Assembly: GCF_023008545.1 (NCBI RefSeq)
Contig: NZ_CP095397.1
Location: forward strand, 2,480,001-2,544,000
DNA from: Natribaculum luteum
GTDB lineage: Archaea > Halobacteriota > Halobacteria > Halobacteriales > Natrialbaceae
Reading direction: 5' to 3'
DNA length: 64,000 nucleotides
Shown in pieces: positions 50,210-58,544 of the stretch (position 1 is the first letter of the stretch; the number at the start of each line of letters is the position of its first letter). A program made the translations under genes and the position numbers. The notes beneath the pieces are model-generated. The model saw only the letters and a list, made by a program, of their open reading frames with translations, ran no database searches and was not told the DNA's origin.

Positions 50210-50715
50210 GAGTCGCCGTCACCGGCACGCCCGGAACGGGGAAGACGACCGCGAGCCGGCTGCTCGAGACGGACCTCGAGGTAATCCACCTCAACGAGGT
50301 GATCGAAGACGAGGAGCTGTACACCGAGATCGACGAGGATCGCGGCAGCGTCATCGTCGACCTCGAGGCGGCGTCGGAGTGGCTCGAGGGCCGCGACGAC
50401 GTCGTGATCGAGTCCCACCTCGCCCACCGCTTCGACGCCGACCGCGTCACAGTGTTGCGGTGTCACCCCGACGAACTCGAGCGTCGGCTGCTCGAGCGCG
50501 GCGAGAACGAGGCGAAAGCCGTCGAAAACGCCGAAAGCGAAGCGCTCGACGTGATCCTCGCCGGGGCCGCCGAGGAACACGGCCTCGAGTCCGTCTACGA
50601 GATCGACACGACCGACCTGGAGCCGGCGGCGGTGGCAGCCGAACTCGAGGCCGTGATCCGGGGTGACCGTGAACCGAGTGCAGGAACCGTCGACTTCGTG
50701 GAGTACCTCGAATGA
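50206..50715 (+). CDS. AK6/Fap7-type adenylate kinase
   Basis: This 169-residue protein has the P-loop GTPGTGKTT at about residues 7-15 and the lid-like FDADRVTVLRCHPDELERRL. It resembles Fap7/AK6, the adenylate-kinase-like ATPase needed for 18S/16S rRNA maturation with uS11. It is shorter than canonical adenylate kinase and lacks the long lid. The GTG start at 50206 overlaps the hisC stop. Next it overlaps the CDP-alcohol transferase gene (ATGA), making three coupled genes. Ribosome biogenesis role is known for the family; not shown here. Confidence 0.87.
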   Translation: MRVAVTGTPGTGKTTASRLLETDLEVIHLNEVIEDEELYTEIDEDRGSVIVDLEAASEWLEGRDDVVIESHLAHRFDADRVTVLRCHPDELERRLLERGENEAKAVENAESEALDVILAGAAEEHGLESVYEIDTTDLEPAAVAAELEAVIRGDREPSAGTVDFVEYLE

Positions 50716-51323
50716 CGCTCGACAAACTCAGGCCGTACGTCTCGGAGGTGCTCGACCCGTTCGTCCGGGGATTCGACCGACTCGGGCTGACACCAAACGG
50801 CGTGAGCGTGCTGGCGTTCGGGATGGCCGTCGCCGCCGCCGTCGCGTTCTACCTCGGCGGCGTCGCCGATCGGTTCTGGTACGTCGCCGCCGCCACACTG
50901 GTTTTTTGCAACGGCTGGCTCGACATCCTCGACGGCGCACTCGCCCGCGAGCAGGGCGTCGCCTCCCGTGGCGGCGACCTGCTGGATCACGTCCTCGATC
51001 GGTACGCCGACATCGTCGTCATCGCCGGTCTCGCCGCGGGGATCGGCGACTTCGTCCTCGGCTTCGCGGCGGTCACCGGCGTCGTGATGACGTCGTACCT
51101 CGGTACGCAGGCCCAGGCCGTCGGCCTCGAGCGCGTCTACGGCGGTCTCGTCGGCCGCGCGGACCGACTCGCGATCATCGGTGCCGTCGGCCTCCTCGCG
51201 TACCCGCTCTCCGAAACCTACGCCGGCTTCTCGCTCGTCGGCTGGCTGCTCGTCTTTCTCGCCGTGATCGGCCACTTCACGGCGCTCCAGCGCTTTTTCT
51301 ACGCCTGGAAAGCCCTCGAGTGA
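50712..51323 (+). CDS. CDP-alcohol phosphatidyltransferase family protein
   Basis: This 203-residue membrane enzyme has the family motif D-G-x2-A-R-x8-G-x3-D-x3-D in LDILDGALAREQG and GGDLLDHVLDRYAD near residue 78-105. About six membrane segments fill the rest. In archaea such enzymes move a polar head group onto CDP-archaeol, so a role in archaetidylglycerol- or archaetidylserine-type lipid synthesis is likely; the head group cannot be judged. It starts with ATGA overlapping the Fap7-like gene. Confidence 0.9.
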   Translation: MTLDKLRPYVSEVLDPFVRGFDRLGLTPNGVSVLAFGMAVAAAVAFYLGGVADRFWYVAAATLVFCNGWLDILDGALAREQGVASRGGDLLDHVLDRYADIVVIAGLAAGIGDFVLGFAAVTGVVMTSYLGTQAQAVGLERVYGGLVGRADRLAIIGAVGLLAYPLSETYAGFSLVGWLLVFLAVIGHFTALQRFFYAWKALE

Positions 51324-51372
51324 CGACGGAAGCGCCGCATCCTTTATGACTCGCGGCGATATAGTTTCGTGT

Positions 51373-51915
51373 ATGGTTCAGTGTGAGATGTGTGGTGCCG
51401 AGACGTCGTCCCCGAAGACCATCAAGGTCGAAGGCGCGAAGCTGGACGTTTGTTCTAACTGTACTGACTTCGGTACCGAAGTGAAGACCCAGAGTTCGAC
51501 CTCGAGCACCTCGACGAAGTACTCGACCGGGTCGAGCGGCTCCGGGTCGAGCGGCGGCTCGAGTTCTTCGAGCGCGGGTCGATCGACCGGGTCGAGCGGC
51601 TCTCGCCGCCGCTCGGACATGTTCGACGACATGGACGAACTCGCGCCGGACTACGACGACCGCATCCGGCGCGCCCGGGAGAAGAAGGGACTCAGCCAGT
51701 CCGACCTCGCCAACGAACTCAACGAGAAGGCGAGTCTCATCCGCAAACTCGAGCGCGGTGACACGCTCCCGAGCGACAACGTGCAGTCGAAACTCGAGCG
51801 CTTCCTCGACGTGAGTCTCACCGGCTCTGCCGGCACCGACGAGGACACCGAGTGGGAGGGTGGCTCCGCGAGCGGCAGCTACACCCTCGGCGACGTCGTC
51901 AAGCGAAAGGACTGA
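51373..51915 (+). CDS. Archaeal multiprotein-bridging factor 1 (aMBF1)
   Basis: This 180-residue protein has an N-terminal zinc ribbon (MVQCEMCGAETSSPKTI and VCSNCTDFG with two Cys-x2-Cys), a Ser/Gly-rich linker of about 50 residues, and a C-terminal Cro-type helix-turn-helix (IRRAREKKGLSQSDLANELNEKASLIRKLERGDTLPS). This is the archaeal MBF1 layout, a transcription co-factor that binds TBP or ribosome-linked factors. The Ser/Gly linker is longer than most. The ATG at 51373 starts the zinc ribbon directly. It is followed by tpiA at 97 bp. Confidence 0.93.
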   Translation: MVQCEMCGAETSSPKTIKVEGAKLDVCSNCTDFGTEVKTQSSTSSTSTKYSTGSSGSGSSGGSSSSSAGRSTGSSGSRRRSDMFDDMDELAPDYDDRIRRAREKKGLSQSDLANELNEKASLIRKLERGDTLPSDNVQSKLERFLDVSLTGSAGTDEDTEWEGGSASGSYTLGDVVKRKD

Positions 51916-52011
51916 ACGTCGCCGACGCGGATCTCGTCTCCTCGCTGCGTAGTGTGCCGGCCGATCGACGAACTCGGAAACTATTTCCCGCGAGCGCAAT
52001 CCTGTTCGGAT

Positions 52012-52656
52012 ATGTTCGTCCTCGTCAACCTGAAGACGTATCCGTGCGATCCGATCGCGGTCGCGGAAGCCGCCCGCGACGTAAACGAGACGACCGACGC
52101 GCGCGTCGCCGTCGCGCCGCAGTCGACGGACCTGGCACGCGTCGCGGAGACCGGCGTCGAGACGTGGGCCCAGCACGTCGACCCGATCGACTACGGCAGC
52201 AACACAGGCCACGTGCTCGCGGAGTCGGTCGCCGACGCCGGCGCCGTCGGCACCTTGCTCAACCACTCCGAGCGCCGGCTGAAACTGGCCGACGTCGACG
52301 GTGCCCTGCGAGCTGCCCGGCGCGCCGACCTCGAGACGATCGTCTGTGCGAACAACCCCGGCCAGATCGGTGCCGCGGCGGCGCTCGGCCCGGACGCCGT
52401 CGCCGTCGAACCGCCCGAACTGATCGGCACTGGAACGCCCGTCAGTCAGGCCGATCCAGATGTCGTCGAGGGCGCCGTCGACGCCGCTCGCACCGTCGAC
52501 GACGACGTCTCGGTCCTCTGTGGCGCCGGTATCAGCACCGGCGAGGACGTCGTCGCTGCCGGCGACCTCGGTGCGGAGGGCGTCCTGCTTGCGAGCGGCG
52601 TCGCCAAGGCCGACGATCCCAAAGCGGCGCTCGAAGACCTCGTCGCACCGCTGTAG
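52012..52656 (+). CDS. tpiA: Triose-phosphate isomerase (archaeal short type)
   Basis: This 214-residue enzyme interconverts glyceraldehyde 3-phosphate and dihydroxyacetone phosphate. The motif NLKTY at residues 6-10 has the catalytic Asn and Lys, LNHSERR has the histidine, and [10 protein letters not shown] has the base glutamate. The C-terminal [10 protein letters not shown] and [10 protein letters not shown] bind phosphate. Archaeal TIMs are about 220 residues and tetrameric. The ATG at 52012 gives [10 protein letters not shown]; a longer frame is rejected. It lies alone between aMBF1 and the gene at 52701. Confidence 0.95.
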   Translation: MFVLVNLKTYPCDPIAVAEAARDVNETTDARVAVAPQSTDLARVAETGVETWAQHVDPIDYGSNTGHVLAESVADAGAVGTLLNHSERRLKLADVDGALRAARRADLETIVCANNPGQIGAAAALGPDAVAVEPPELIGTGTPVSQADPDVVEGAVDAARTVDDDVSVLCGAGISTGEDVVAAGDLGAEGVLLASGVAKADDPKAALEDLVAPL

Positions 52657-52700
52657 GGCGACCCGCAGGCATTTGCCGCTGCCGGTCCAACGGTCGGTAC

Positions 52701-53048
52701 ATGACCGGGGAACGGCCACTGGCGGAGACGCTCGAGAATCGGCTCATGGGGCAAGGGATCTACCTCACCGACTGGGACCGCGAGGGGTCTGTCGTCGACC
52801 TCGAGTACGAGACCGTCGCCAACGTTCCGTCGGTAACCAGCCACGAGGTCGGCGTCGTGGTCCGAACCGTCCTCGAGATCGCCGACGAACGCGAGGAGTG
52901 GACGTCCGTCACGCTCGAGGCGACGTCGAAGACGACCGACGGGGACGTCCGCGGGACCTGGTACGTCGATGCAGACTGGTTCGACAGGCTGTACGACGAT
53001 CTCTCGGAGGTCGAGTTCTCCCAGCGCGTCCTCGAGACTGTCGAGTGA
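52701..53048 (+). CDS. Small acidic haloarchaeal protein of unknown function
   Basis: This 115-residue protein is acidic with a mixed alpha-beta pattern: RPLAETLENRLMGQGIYLTDWD, then VDLEYETVAN and a VGVVVRTVLEIADE helix, and WTSVTLEATSKTTDGDVRGTWYVDADWFDRL. It has no cysteine, signal or membrane segment. I do not recognise the family with certainty. The end of the protein (FSQRVLETVE) is a helix. The start at 52701 is used; an in-frame extension upstream is Arg-rich. It is 44 bp after tpiA. Confidence 0.78.
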   Translation: MTGERPLAETLENRLMGQGIYLTDWDREGSVVDLEYETVANVPSVTSHEVGVVVRTVLEIADEREEWTSVTLEATSKTTDGDVRGTWYVDADWFDRLYDDLSEVEFSQRVLETVE

Positions 53049-53109
53049 TCTTTCAGCGAATTACAGTTACATTGAAGATGTTCGACTCTAAATTAAGAGC
53101 CATCTATCG

Positions 53110-53733
53110 ATGACTGGAGAGCAGGTGTACGTGGCACACGCGCCAGGCGACCTCGAGCTGGTCCAGGACCTGTTCTCGACGGTCAAGAACTTCCCCTTCG
53201 GCGTTCACATCGCTCTCGAGGAGGCCGACGCCGACCGTTCCCGGGACCTCCTCAAGGGTCGAATCGACGATAGTGACCTCCTCGTCGCCGTGTTGACCGA
53301 CGATGCAGCTGACGACCAGTGGGTAAACCAGGAGATCGGCTACGCGGTCGCGAAGGACGTTCCCGTCCTCCCGCTGTACGACCACGAGCAGCTCCGCGGC
53401 GGCTACGTCACGGCCGTTGACGGGATAGAAATCGATCGCGAGAACCTGACGGCGACGATCTTCGCGCTCCTCGGTCGACTCCGCGACGAACTCACCCCGC
53501 TTGGCGGACTCGCGGTCCCGAACTGGTTCGTTCGGTTCCCGTGTACGCTGTCGGGCTGTGGCCACCGGGTCACCCTCGAGATCGACGACGAACAGACGAA
53601 ACTGTGGAAGCGCCACAAACACGGTCAGCGCCTCGAGACGACGTGTGACGTCTGCGGGACGACGTACTACTTCGATCCGGCGACGATCGGATTCGTTCGG
53701 CGAGAGGACGGTCGAGCGCCACCGGGAAGGTGA
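53110..53733 (+). CDS. TIR-domain protein with C-terminal zinc ribbon
   Basis: This 207-residue protein has a TIR-like domain at about residues 1-125: QVYVAHAPGDLELVQDLF at the start, LLVAVLTDDAADDQWVNQEIG in the middle with W71 and the candidate NADase glutamate E75, and a C-terminal strand VPVLPLYDHE. A zinc ribbon follows, with C145, C150, C179 and C182 (CTLSGC and CDVCG). TIR domains cleave NAD or act as protein-protein modules in immune systems. No effector partner is adjacent. A CTAAATTAAG box at 53088-53097 is a likely promoter. It converges with the J-domain gene, only 7 bp away. Confidence 0.82.
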   Translation: MTGEQVYVAHAPGDLELVQDLFSTVKNFPFGVHIALEEADADRSRDLLKGRIDDSDLLVAVLTDDAADDQWVNQEIGYAVAKDVPVLPLYDHEQLRGGYVTAVDGIEIDRENLTATIFALLGRLRDELTPLGGLAVPNWFVRFPCTLSGCGHRVTLEIDDEQTKLWKRHKHGQRLETTCDVCGTTYYFDPATIGFVRREDGRAPPGR

Positions 53734-53740
53734 GACGAGA

Positions 53741-54400
53741 TCAGATAAGCCGATCGTAGGCCCGCTTGACGAGTTTGAACGCCGACCGACTCCCGCTCTT
53801 TCTGTCGGGGTGTGCGCTTTTGATCTGCGTCAGGAAGGCGTTTCGGATCTCTGACTCCGTCGCCCCCGCCTCGACGCCGAGGATCTCGCGCGCCTCGGCC
53901 TTTCGCATCTGGACGTCCGTGACGACGCCGTCGTCCTCGAGCAGTTCCTTGCAGTCTCGGCACATCTCCTCGGTTCGACCGTCGACCGTCGTGACCCGAA
54001 AGAGTTCCTCGCCGGTCCACTCGTGGCACTGACTGCAGAGGTTCTTCGTCGTGGCGATCTCGGTGGTCTCCGCCTCGGTGCCGTCGGCCGACGACTCGGC
54101 GCCGTCGCTTCTGCCCGGGACCTCCGCGAGACAGTCCGGACAACAGGAGATGACCGTCCCGTCGGTCAGGACGACGTCTTCGAGGTCCGCGCTGGGGAAC
54201 TCGCCGTTGCAGCCGTCACAGCTGGCCCGCTGCGTGTCGAGCGACGAGAGTTTCTCCGCTGCTTCTCGAGCATGGGGTTCACACTCGGGACAGCAGGCGA
54301 TGGCCTCTCCGTCGGGCATCGTCACCGTCGTGAGGTCCTCGAGCGAGACGGTTCGCCCACACCCGTCACATCTCTCTCGTCGTTCGTCGGCCACTGCCAT
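53741..54400 (-). CDS. Zinc-finger protein with C-terminal J domain
   Basis: This 219-residue protein has three zinc-binding modules of the CxxC...CCxxC kind: CDGCGRTV with CCPEC (11-40), CDGCNGEF with CCPDC (62-94), and CSQCHEWTG with CRDC (about 122-150). A J domain follows at about 168-219 with the HPD motif in SAHPDRKSG, so it likely stimulates an Hsp70 (DnaK). The zinc modules differ from the DnaJ CxxCxGxG type and probably bind a specific client. The start at 54400 follows an ATG. It is tail to tail with the TIR gene. Confidence 0.88.
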   Translation of the reverse strand: MAVADERRERCDGCGRTVSLEDLTTVTMPDGEAIACCPECEPHAREAAEKLSSLDTQRASCDGCNGEFPSADLEDVVLTDGTVISCCPDCLAEVPGRSDGAESSADGTEAETTEIATTKNLCSQCHEWTGEELFRVTTVDGRTEEMCRDCKELLEDDGVVTDVQMRKAEAREILGVEAGATESEIRNAFLTQIKSAHPDRKSGSRSAFKLVKRAYDRLI

Positions 54401-54846
54401 CGAGACGACAGTATGTATTCTTGCTATATTAGTTCTGCCTTACGGCTGATAGAACGCGTGTCGCCACTGTCGACGCGCCGGGCGCTGAGAGCGGCCGTCT
54501 CGGCCCGGAGCGTGCCATCGTCGGCTTCGTCGTGAATCTTCGACGACGGGTCTCGAGAGCGTCACGAACTCCAGGAATCGTCTCCGAACGCCGGTCGACG
54601 TCGACCGGGCTAGGCTCTCGTTACCAGTCGCGGCGCTCGTCGTGGGACGGTCGTCGCGCTCGAAAGATGCCGATAACAAAGTACGAGAAGGGCCTCGTTT
54701 CGCGAGTGCGGGGCTGGGCGCCTCGCACGCCGACGCTCTGTCCGTTGGACGACCACGGCGACGCCAGTCGCCGCGGTTCCTCCTCTCCTGTCATCGCCGA
54801 CCGAGAAACCGGGAAAGCCATAGGTCCAGGGGACCGATTTCGCCGT
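54401..54846. other. Non-coding region before the DUF3054 gene
   Basis: No convincing gene is present in these 446 bp; open frames give Arg- or Ser-rich products. A hairpin-forming stretch GTGCGGGGCTGGGCGCCTCGCAC lies near 54709-54731. The gap separates divergently read units, so promoters for the J-domain gene and DUF3054 gene must lie here; TATATTAG near 54422-54431 may serve the J-domain gene. Confidence 0.5.
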
Positions 54847-55269
54847 ATGGTCGAAGACGTACGAACGCTCGAGACGGGCGGTGTCGTGGATCGCCGGACG
54901 CTGTTTCTGGGACTCGTCGACGTCGCGCTGGTCGCGGGGCTCGTACTCGTCGGGTTCCTGAACCACGGCGGCAATCCGGTCGACGCGCCGCTCGACGCAC
55001 TCGAGACGATGACTCCGTTCGTGATCGGCTGGCTCGTCGTCGTGCCGCTCGCCGACATCTACGCGCCACGGGCGCTGTCCTCGTCGACGACTGCAGCGCG
55101 CGTGACAGCGCTCGCCTGGCTCGCCGCGGTCAACGTCGGGCTGTTGCTCCGGTCGTCCCCGGCGTTCGAGGGCGGGGTAACCTGGCCGTTTAACCTCGTG
55201 ATGACCGGGACCGGGCTAGTCGTGCTCCTGACCTGGCGGATCGGATACGCGGCGACAGTCGGCGACTGA
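54847..55269 (+). CDS. DUF3054-family membrane protein
   Basis: This 140-residue protein has four hydrophobic segments: about 18-38 (TLFLGLVDVALVAGLVLVGF), 52-72 (MTPFVIGWLVVVPLADIY), 80-100 and 112-132. The pattern matches DUF3054, a family of small membrane proteins in actinobacteria and haloarchaea with no known function. The start at 54847 is used because upstream codons are Arg-rich. It is followed directly by a hairpin element related to the one after DNA ligase. Confidence 0.87.
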   Translation: MVEDVRTLETGGVVDRRTLFLGLVDVALVAGLVLVGFLNHGGNPVDAPLDALETMTPFVIGWLVVVPLADIYAPRALSSSTTAARVTALAWLAAVNVGLLLRSSPAFEGGVTWPFNLVMTGTGLVVLLTWRIGYAATVGD

Positions 55270-55273
55270 TACC

Positions 55274-55325
55274 GCCTGCTGTACCTGATTCTTCGCACAC
55301 CCGCAAGCCGTCCGGCGGTTGCATC
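55274..55325 (+). repeat. Hairpin element after the DUF3054 stop, degenerate copy
   Basis: CTGCTGTACC-TGATT at 55277-55290 matches the outer arm of the element at 47797 (CTGCTGTACC-GATT), and CCGCAAGCCGTCCGGCGGTTGCA at 55301-55323 matches its core. The inner stem is imperfect. It lies five bases after the stop codon, as in the other two copies. Confidence 0.65.
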
Positions 55326-55678
55326 GATCAAGAACGCGCACGGACACGTTCCAAAACTATCATTCCCTGTTCGATTTCGGTACCGTTTCCAAACGTGTCA
55401 TTTCTCGCATGTGTGCTCTCGAGTCGAGTCGGGGCCACGTGAGCGAAACAGACGAGTTCTCCCGGACGGCTCTCGACCCGTGCGGATGCGTTCCCGAGTT
55501 TCGCTACCGCTATCCTGCGATTACGCAGTCTCCTCGACTCATCGCCGTTCGCGCGCGGTCGATTTCCAGGTCGACCTCGATCAAATTACAGCGTTTCGAG
55601 CCCGGTATTATTTACTCATAACTTATCAATATCCACTATGCTGGATCCGTATTGAAGACAAATCTGCTATAAGCCAAT
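55326..55678. other. Region without a gene, AT-rich at its right end
   Basis: No protein-like frame is seen. The first part has ordinary composition; from about 55575 on the sequence turns AT-rich, leading into the promoter of the small membrane protein at 55725. No repeat or RNA structure stands out. Confidence 0.5.
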
Positions 55679-55710
55679 TATGGGAAACACTTATATAGCA
55701 ATATCCCATA
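55679..55710 (+). promoter_or_regulatory. TATA box between inverted 7-bp arms
   Basis: TTATATAG at 55691-55698 is about 30 bp before the ATG at 55725, giving a leaderless transcript. It is flanked by TATGGGA (55679-55685) and its inverse TCCCATA (55704-55710). The pair could be a regulator site around the core promoter. Confidence 0.6.
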
Positions 55711-55724
55711 GTATGAGATAGATT

Positions 55725-55946
55725 ATGGCTGGATATTACGACATTGTTCTTGGGCTCATTCCGGTCGCACTGCTCGGCGTCACCGCAGCACTCACTGTCG
55801 TCGGCATCTCCGTGATGAGCGCCGTGCCGTTCGGTGCGCTCGTCGCGGTCGGCCTCATCGGCCACGCGATGTTCGTCAACTCGCCGGTCGACGCGCGCGA
55901 AGAGAGCCAGAACCAGACGTCGCATACTCCAGCCAACGCGGACTGA
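55725..55946 (+). CDS. Small two-helix membrane protein
   Basis: This 73-residue protein has two hydrophobic segments at about residues 7-31 (IVLGLIPVALLGVTAALTVVGI) and 33-53 (MSAVPFGALVAVGLIGHAMFV), with a hydrophilic tail rich in Gln, Asn and Ser. Similar small proteins are common in haloarchaea, of unknown role. The gene has a strong AT-rich leaderless promoter, so it may be well expressed. It stands before the ornithine-cyclodeaminase-like gene in the same direction, 48 bp away. Confidence 0.8.
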   Translation: MAGYYDIVLGLIPVALLGVTAALTVVGISVMSAVPFGALVAVGLIGHAMFVNSPVDAREESQNQTSHTPANAD

Positions 55947-55994
55947 AGCGCCGCTTCTCCTGTCTTTTTTACCCCACCGTTCGTTGGGACGATC

Positions 55995-56996
55995 ATGACC
56001 GACACGCTGTTTCTCACCAGCGACGACGTCACCGGTCTCGCGACGCCTGCCGAGTACGTAGCGGCCGTTCGCGAGGGGTATCGCCAGCGCGGCGAGGGCG
56101 CACCCGCTCACCCACGTCAGAAGTTCCTCCGCTCCGATCCCGGGGGTATGATGACCAGTTACGCCGCCCTCCTCCCCGACACCGGCGCGATGGGCGGATA
56201 CATGTACTCCGCCGGCTTCGGTGCCGGTGACGCCTGGTTCATGACGCCGCTTTTCGACGCCGAGAGCGGTGAACCACTCGCCCTGCTCGACGGGGCGAGC
56301 ATGAATCCCTTCAAGACCGGTGCGGCCGGTGCCGTCGGCGTCGACGCACTCGCCCGCGAGGACGCCGAGACGCTCGCCGTCGTCGGCAGCGGCGCACAGG
56401 CACGCGGCCAGGTACTCGCGACCGCGACCGTCCGCGAATTCACCGACGTTCGCGTCTACTCGCAGACTCGCGAGAACCGCGAATCCTTCGCAACCGAGTT
56501 CGACGACCGCCTCGAGGCCACCGTCGCTGCCGTCGACTCGAGCGAGGCCGCAGTCTCGGGCGCGGACGTCGTGATCACCGCAACGACGGCGAGTGAGCCG
56601 GTCTTCGACGGCGACGCGCTCGATCCGGGGACCCACGTCACCGCGATGGGTCAGTACCACCCGGGGAAACGGGAACTCGATACGACGACGATCGAACGGG
56701 CGACGTACGTCCCCGACCTGCGAGAGCGTGTGACCTACGACGCGGGCTCGTTCCTCGCCGCACTCGAGGACGGCGTGGTGACCGAAGACCACGTCCACGC
56801 CGAACTCGGCGAGGTCGTCGCCGACGTCGAACCGGGGCGGACGAGCGACGACGAGATCACCGTCTTCGACAGCGGTGGCACCGGCATCGAGACAGTCGCC
56901 GCCGCGTACCTGCTGTACGAGCGAGCACTCGAGGAAGACGTCGGCTCGACGATCTCGTTTTCCCCCGCCAGCGAGGCGCTGACGGGGCGGGAGTGA
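55995..56996 (+). CDS. Ornithine cyclodeaminase/mu-crystallin family protein
   Basis: This 333-residue protein has the family NAD-binding motif VVGSGAQARGQV near 130 and the N-terminal substrate-binding region with KFLRSDPGGMMTSYAALLPD and GASMNPFKTGAAGAVGVDAL. Known members are ornithine cyclodeaminase and archaeal alanine dehydrogenase, which share this fold. Catalytic Asp and Lys candidates are present, but I cannot tell which reaction it runs. Length fits (about 330). It is followed by a small membrane protein gene in the same direction. Confidence 0.9.
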   Translation: MTDTLFLTSDDVTGLATPAEYVAAVREGYRQRGEGAPAHPRQKFLRSDPGGMMTSYAALLPDTGAMGGYMYSAGFGAGDAWFMTPLFDAESGEPLALLDGASMNPFKTGAAGAVGVDALAREDAETLAVVGSGAQARGQVLATATVREFTDVRVYSQTRENRESFATEFDDRLEATVAAVDSSEAAVSGADVVITATTASEPVFDGDALDPGTHVTAMGQYHPGKRELDTTTIERATYVPDLRERVTYDAGSFLAALEDGVVTEDHVHAELGEVVADVEPGRTSDDEITVFDSGGTGIETVAAAYLLYERALEEDVGSTISFSPASEALTGRE

Positions 56997-57080
56997 CCCC
57001 CGCTCTACGACTCGGACCGGGCGGTTCGGAGTCCACCGCGTGTCCGAACCGATAAGGAGGCCGACGACGAACCCTCGCCT

Positions 57081-57422
57081 ATGTCCGAGAGAAGCGGTCG
57101 AAACGTCGTCGTCGCGAAGCTCATGTCGATTCTCTCCGCGATCTACGTCGCCACCGGGATCTATCTGGTGTTCTCGAACGTCAGCCCGTCGGCGTTTCGA
57201 GTGGGCTTTTTCGCGATCGTCGCGGTCGTCACGCTCGTCGGCGTCGGTAACGCGCTGCTCGGCCGCAGCGTGCCCGCGATCGTCGCCGGATTCGCCCTCT
57301 TCGCGCTTGGCTACTGGCAGGCGAACTTCTGGCTCGCTATCGTTCCGGCGTCGTTTCTCCTGGGTGGTGCCGGCATCATCATCGCCGACGCACAGACCGA
57401 CGACGTCGCTCCGACGACGTAG
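57081..57422 (+). CDS. Four-helix small membrane protein
   Basis: This 113-residue protein has four hydrophobic segments at about 12-32 (LMSILSAIYVATGIYLVF), 38-57 (FRVGFFAIVAVVTLVGVGNAL), 62-78 and 82-101, with short loops and a disordered tail. It has no histidine or cysteine. No family is recognised. An alternative frame start nearby gives Arg-rich products and is rejected. It lies between the ornithine cyclodeaminase-like gene and the DHH phosphoesterase. Confidence 0.75.
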   Translation: MSERSGRNVVVAKLMSILSAIYVATGIYLVFSNVSPSAFRVGFFAIVAVVTLVGVGNALLGRSVPAIVAGFALFALGYWQANFWLAIVPASFLLGGAGIIIADAQTDDVAPTT

Positions 57423-57527
57423 CTCCCCCATTCGCGACGACTCGCCGTCGACGAGACAGTCTCCCGGACGCGGGCCACCACGAGAGTCGCCACGGGGTTC
57501 AAGCCGCTGGTTCCCGTAGGTTCTCCT

Positions 57528-58541
57528 ATGTCACGCGGGGACGAGCTGGCAGCCGTTCTCGAGGACGTCGACTCTCTGGCGATCGTCTGTCACGACAACC
57601 CGGATCCCGACTGTCTCGCCAGCGCCGTCGCACTCGAGGAGATCGCCGACGCACGCGACGTCGACGCGACCATCGTCTACGGTGGCGAAATCTCCCACCA
57701 GCAAAATCGCGCCTTCGTCAATCTGCTCGACATCGACGCACACGAAATCGACGAGGTCGATCTCGACGACTACGAGTGTATCGCCTTCGTCGATCACTCG
57801 CAACCGGGTGCAAACACGGAAGTTCCCGCCGAGATCGAACCGGAGATCGTCGTCGACCACCACCCCGGCGAGGAGATCGACGCCACGTTCGCCGACGTCA
57901 GACCCGAGTACGGCTCGACGTCGACCATCTTCGTCGAGTACCTCCGTGACCTCGAGGTGGCGCTGACGACCCGTCTCGCCTCGGCGCTTCTGTTCGCGCT
58001 CCATCGCGAGCGCCTCGACTTCATTCGCGAACCGACCGACCGGGAGTACGAGGCCGCCCTCACCGTCGTTCCCGACGCCGACCTCGAACTTCTCGAGCAG
58101 CTGTACGGGACGGCGTTCTCGCCGGCGACGATCGACGCGATCGGCCACGCAATCGCGTCGAGAGAACGGCGAGGCTCGTCGCTCGTCGCGAGCGTCGGTC
58201 GGACCGTCGAGACCGACGCGTTGCCACAGGCCGCAGATTACCTGCTCAATCTCGAGGGCGTCGACACGGTGCTCGCGTACGGCATCGTCGACGGACAGAT
58301 TCGCATGAGCGGCCGGTCGGTCGATCCGCGAGTCCACATGGGCGAGACGCTGAAAGACGCCTTCGCGCGGTTCGGCTCCGTCGGCGGTCACCACGACATG
58401 GCCGGTGGCCAGATCGACCTCGGCCTGTTCGCAGACGAAGGCGACGACGAGGCTGAACTGCTCGAGTTCGCCGGCTCGCGGATCGAACGGCGGTTCTTCG
58501 ACGCGCTCCACCTCGAGAGCGAACTCGACGAAAATCAGTGA
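57528..58541 (+). CDS. DHH/DHHA1-family phosphoesterase
   Basis: This 337-residue protein has the DHH metal-binding motifs: IVCHDNPDPDCLASAVAL near 24-40, AFVDHS near 88, VVDHHPGEE (the DHH motif) near 110, and the C-terminal DHHA1 motif GSVGGHHDMAGGQ near 285. It fits the NrnA/RecJ-like group that cleaves short RNA oligonucleotides, 3'-phosphoadenosine phosphate or cyclic dinucleotides. The start at 57528 follows a short gap. It is tail to tail with the Hsp20 gene, three bases apart. Which substrate is used is unknown. Confidence 0.91.
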   Translation: MSRGDELAAVLEDVDSLAIVCHDNPDPDCLASAVALEEIADARDVDATIVYGGEISHQQNRAFVNLLDIDAHEIDEVDLDDYECIAFVDHSQPGANTEVPAEIEPEIVVDHHPGEEIDATFADVRPEYGSTSTIFVEYLRDLEVALTTRLASALLFALHRERLDFIREPTDREYEAALTVVPDADLELLEQLYGTAFSPATIDAIGHAIASRERRGSSLVASVGRTVETDALPQAADYLLNLEGVDTVLAYGIVDGQIRMSGRSVDPRVHMGETLKDAFARFGSVGGHHDMAGGQIDLGLFADEGDDEAELLEFAGSRIERRFFDALHLESELDENQ

Positions 58542-58544
58542 CGG

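Noticed and set aside
54709-54731. Hairpin GTGCGGGGC/GCCTCGCAC as a structured RNA or terminator
   Set aside because: It is short, imperfect and lies between divergent genes, with no U-run or relation to the other hairpins; it may be chance.
55626-57431. A 601-codon open frame on the minus strand
   Set aside because: It spans opposite three rightward genes and their promoters, including the ornithine cyclodeaminase-like gene, so it is a shadow.
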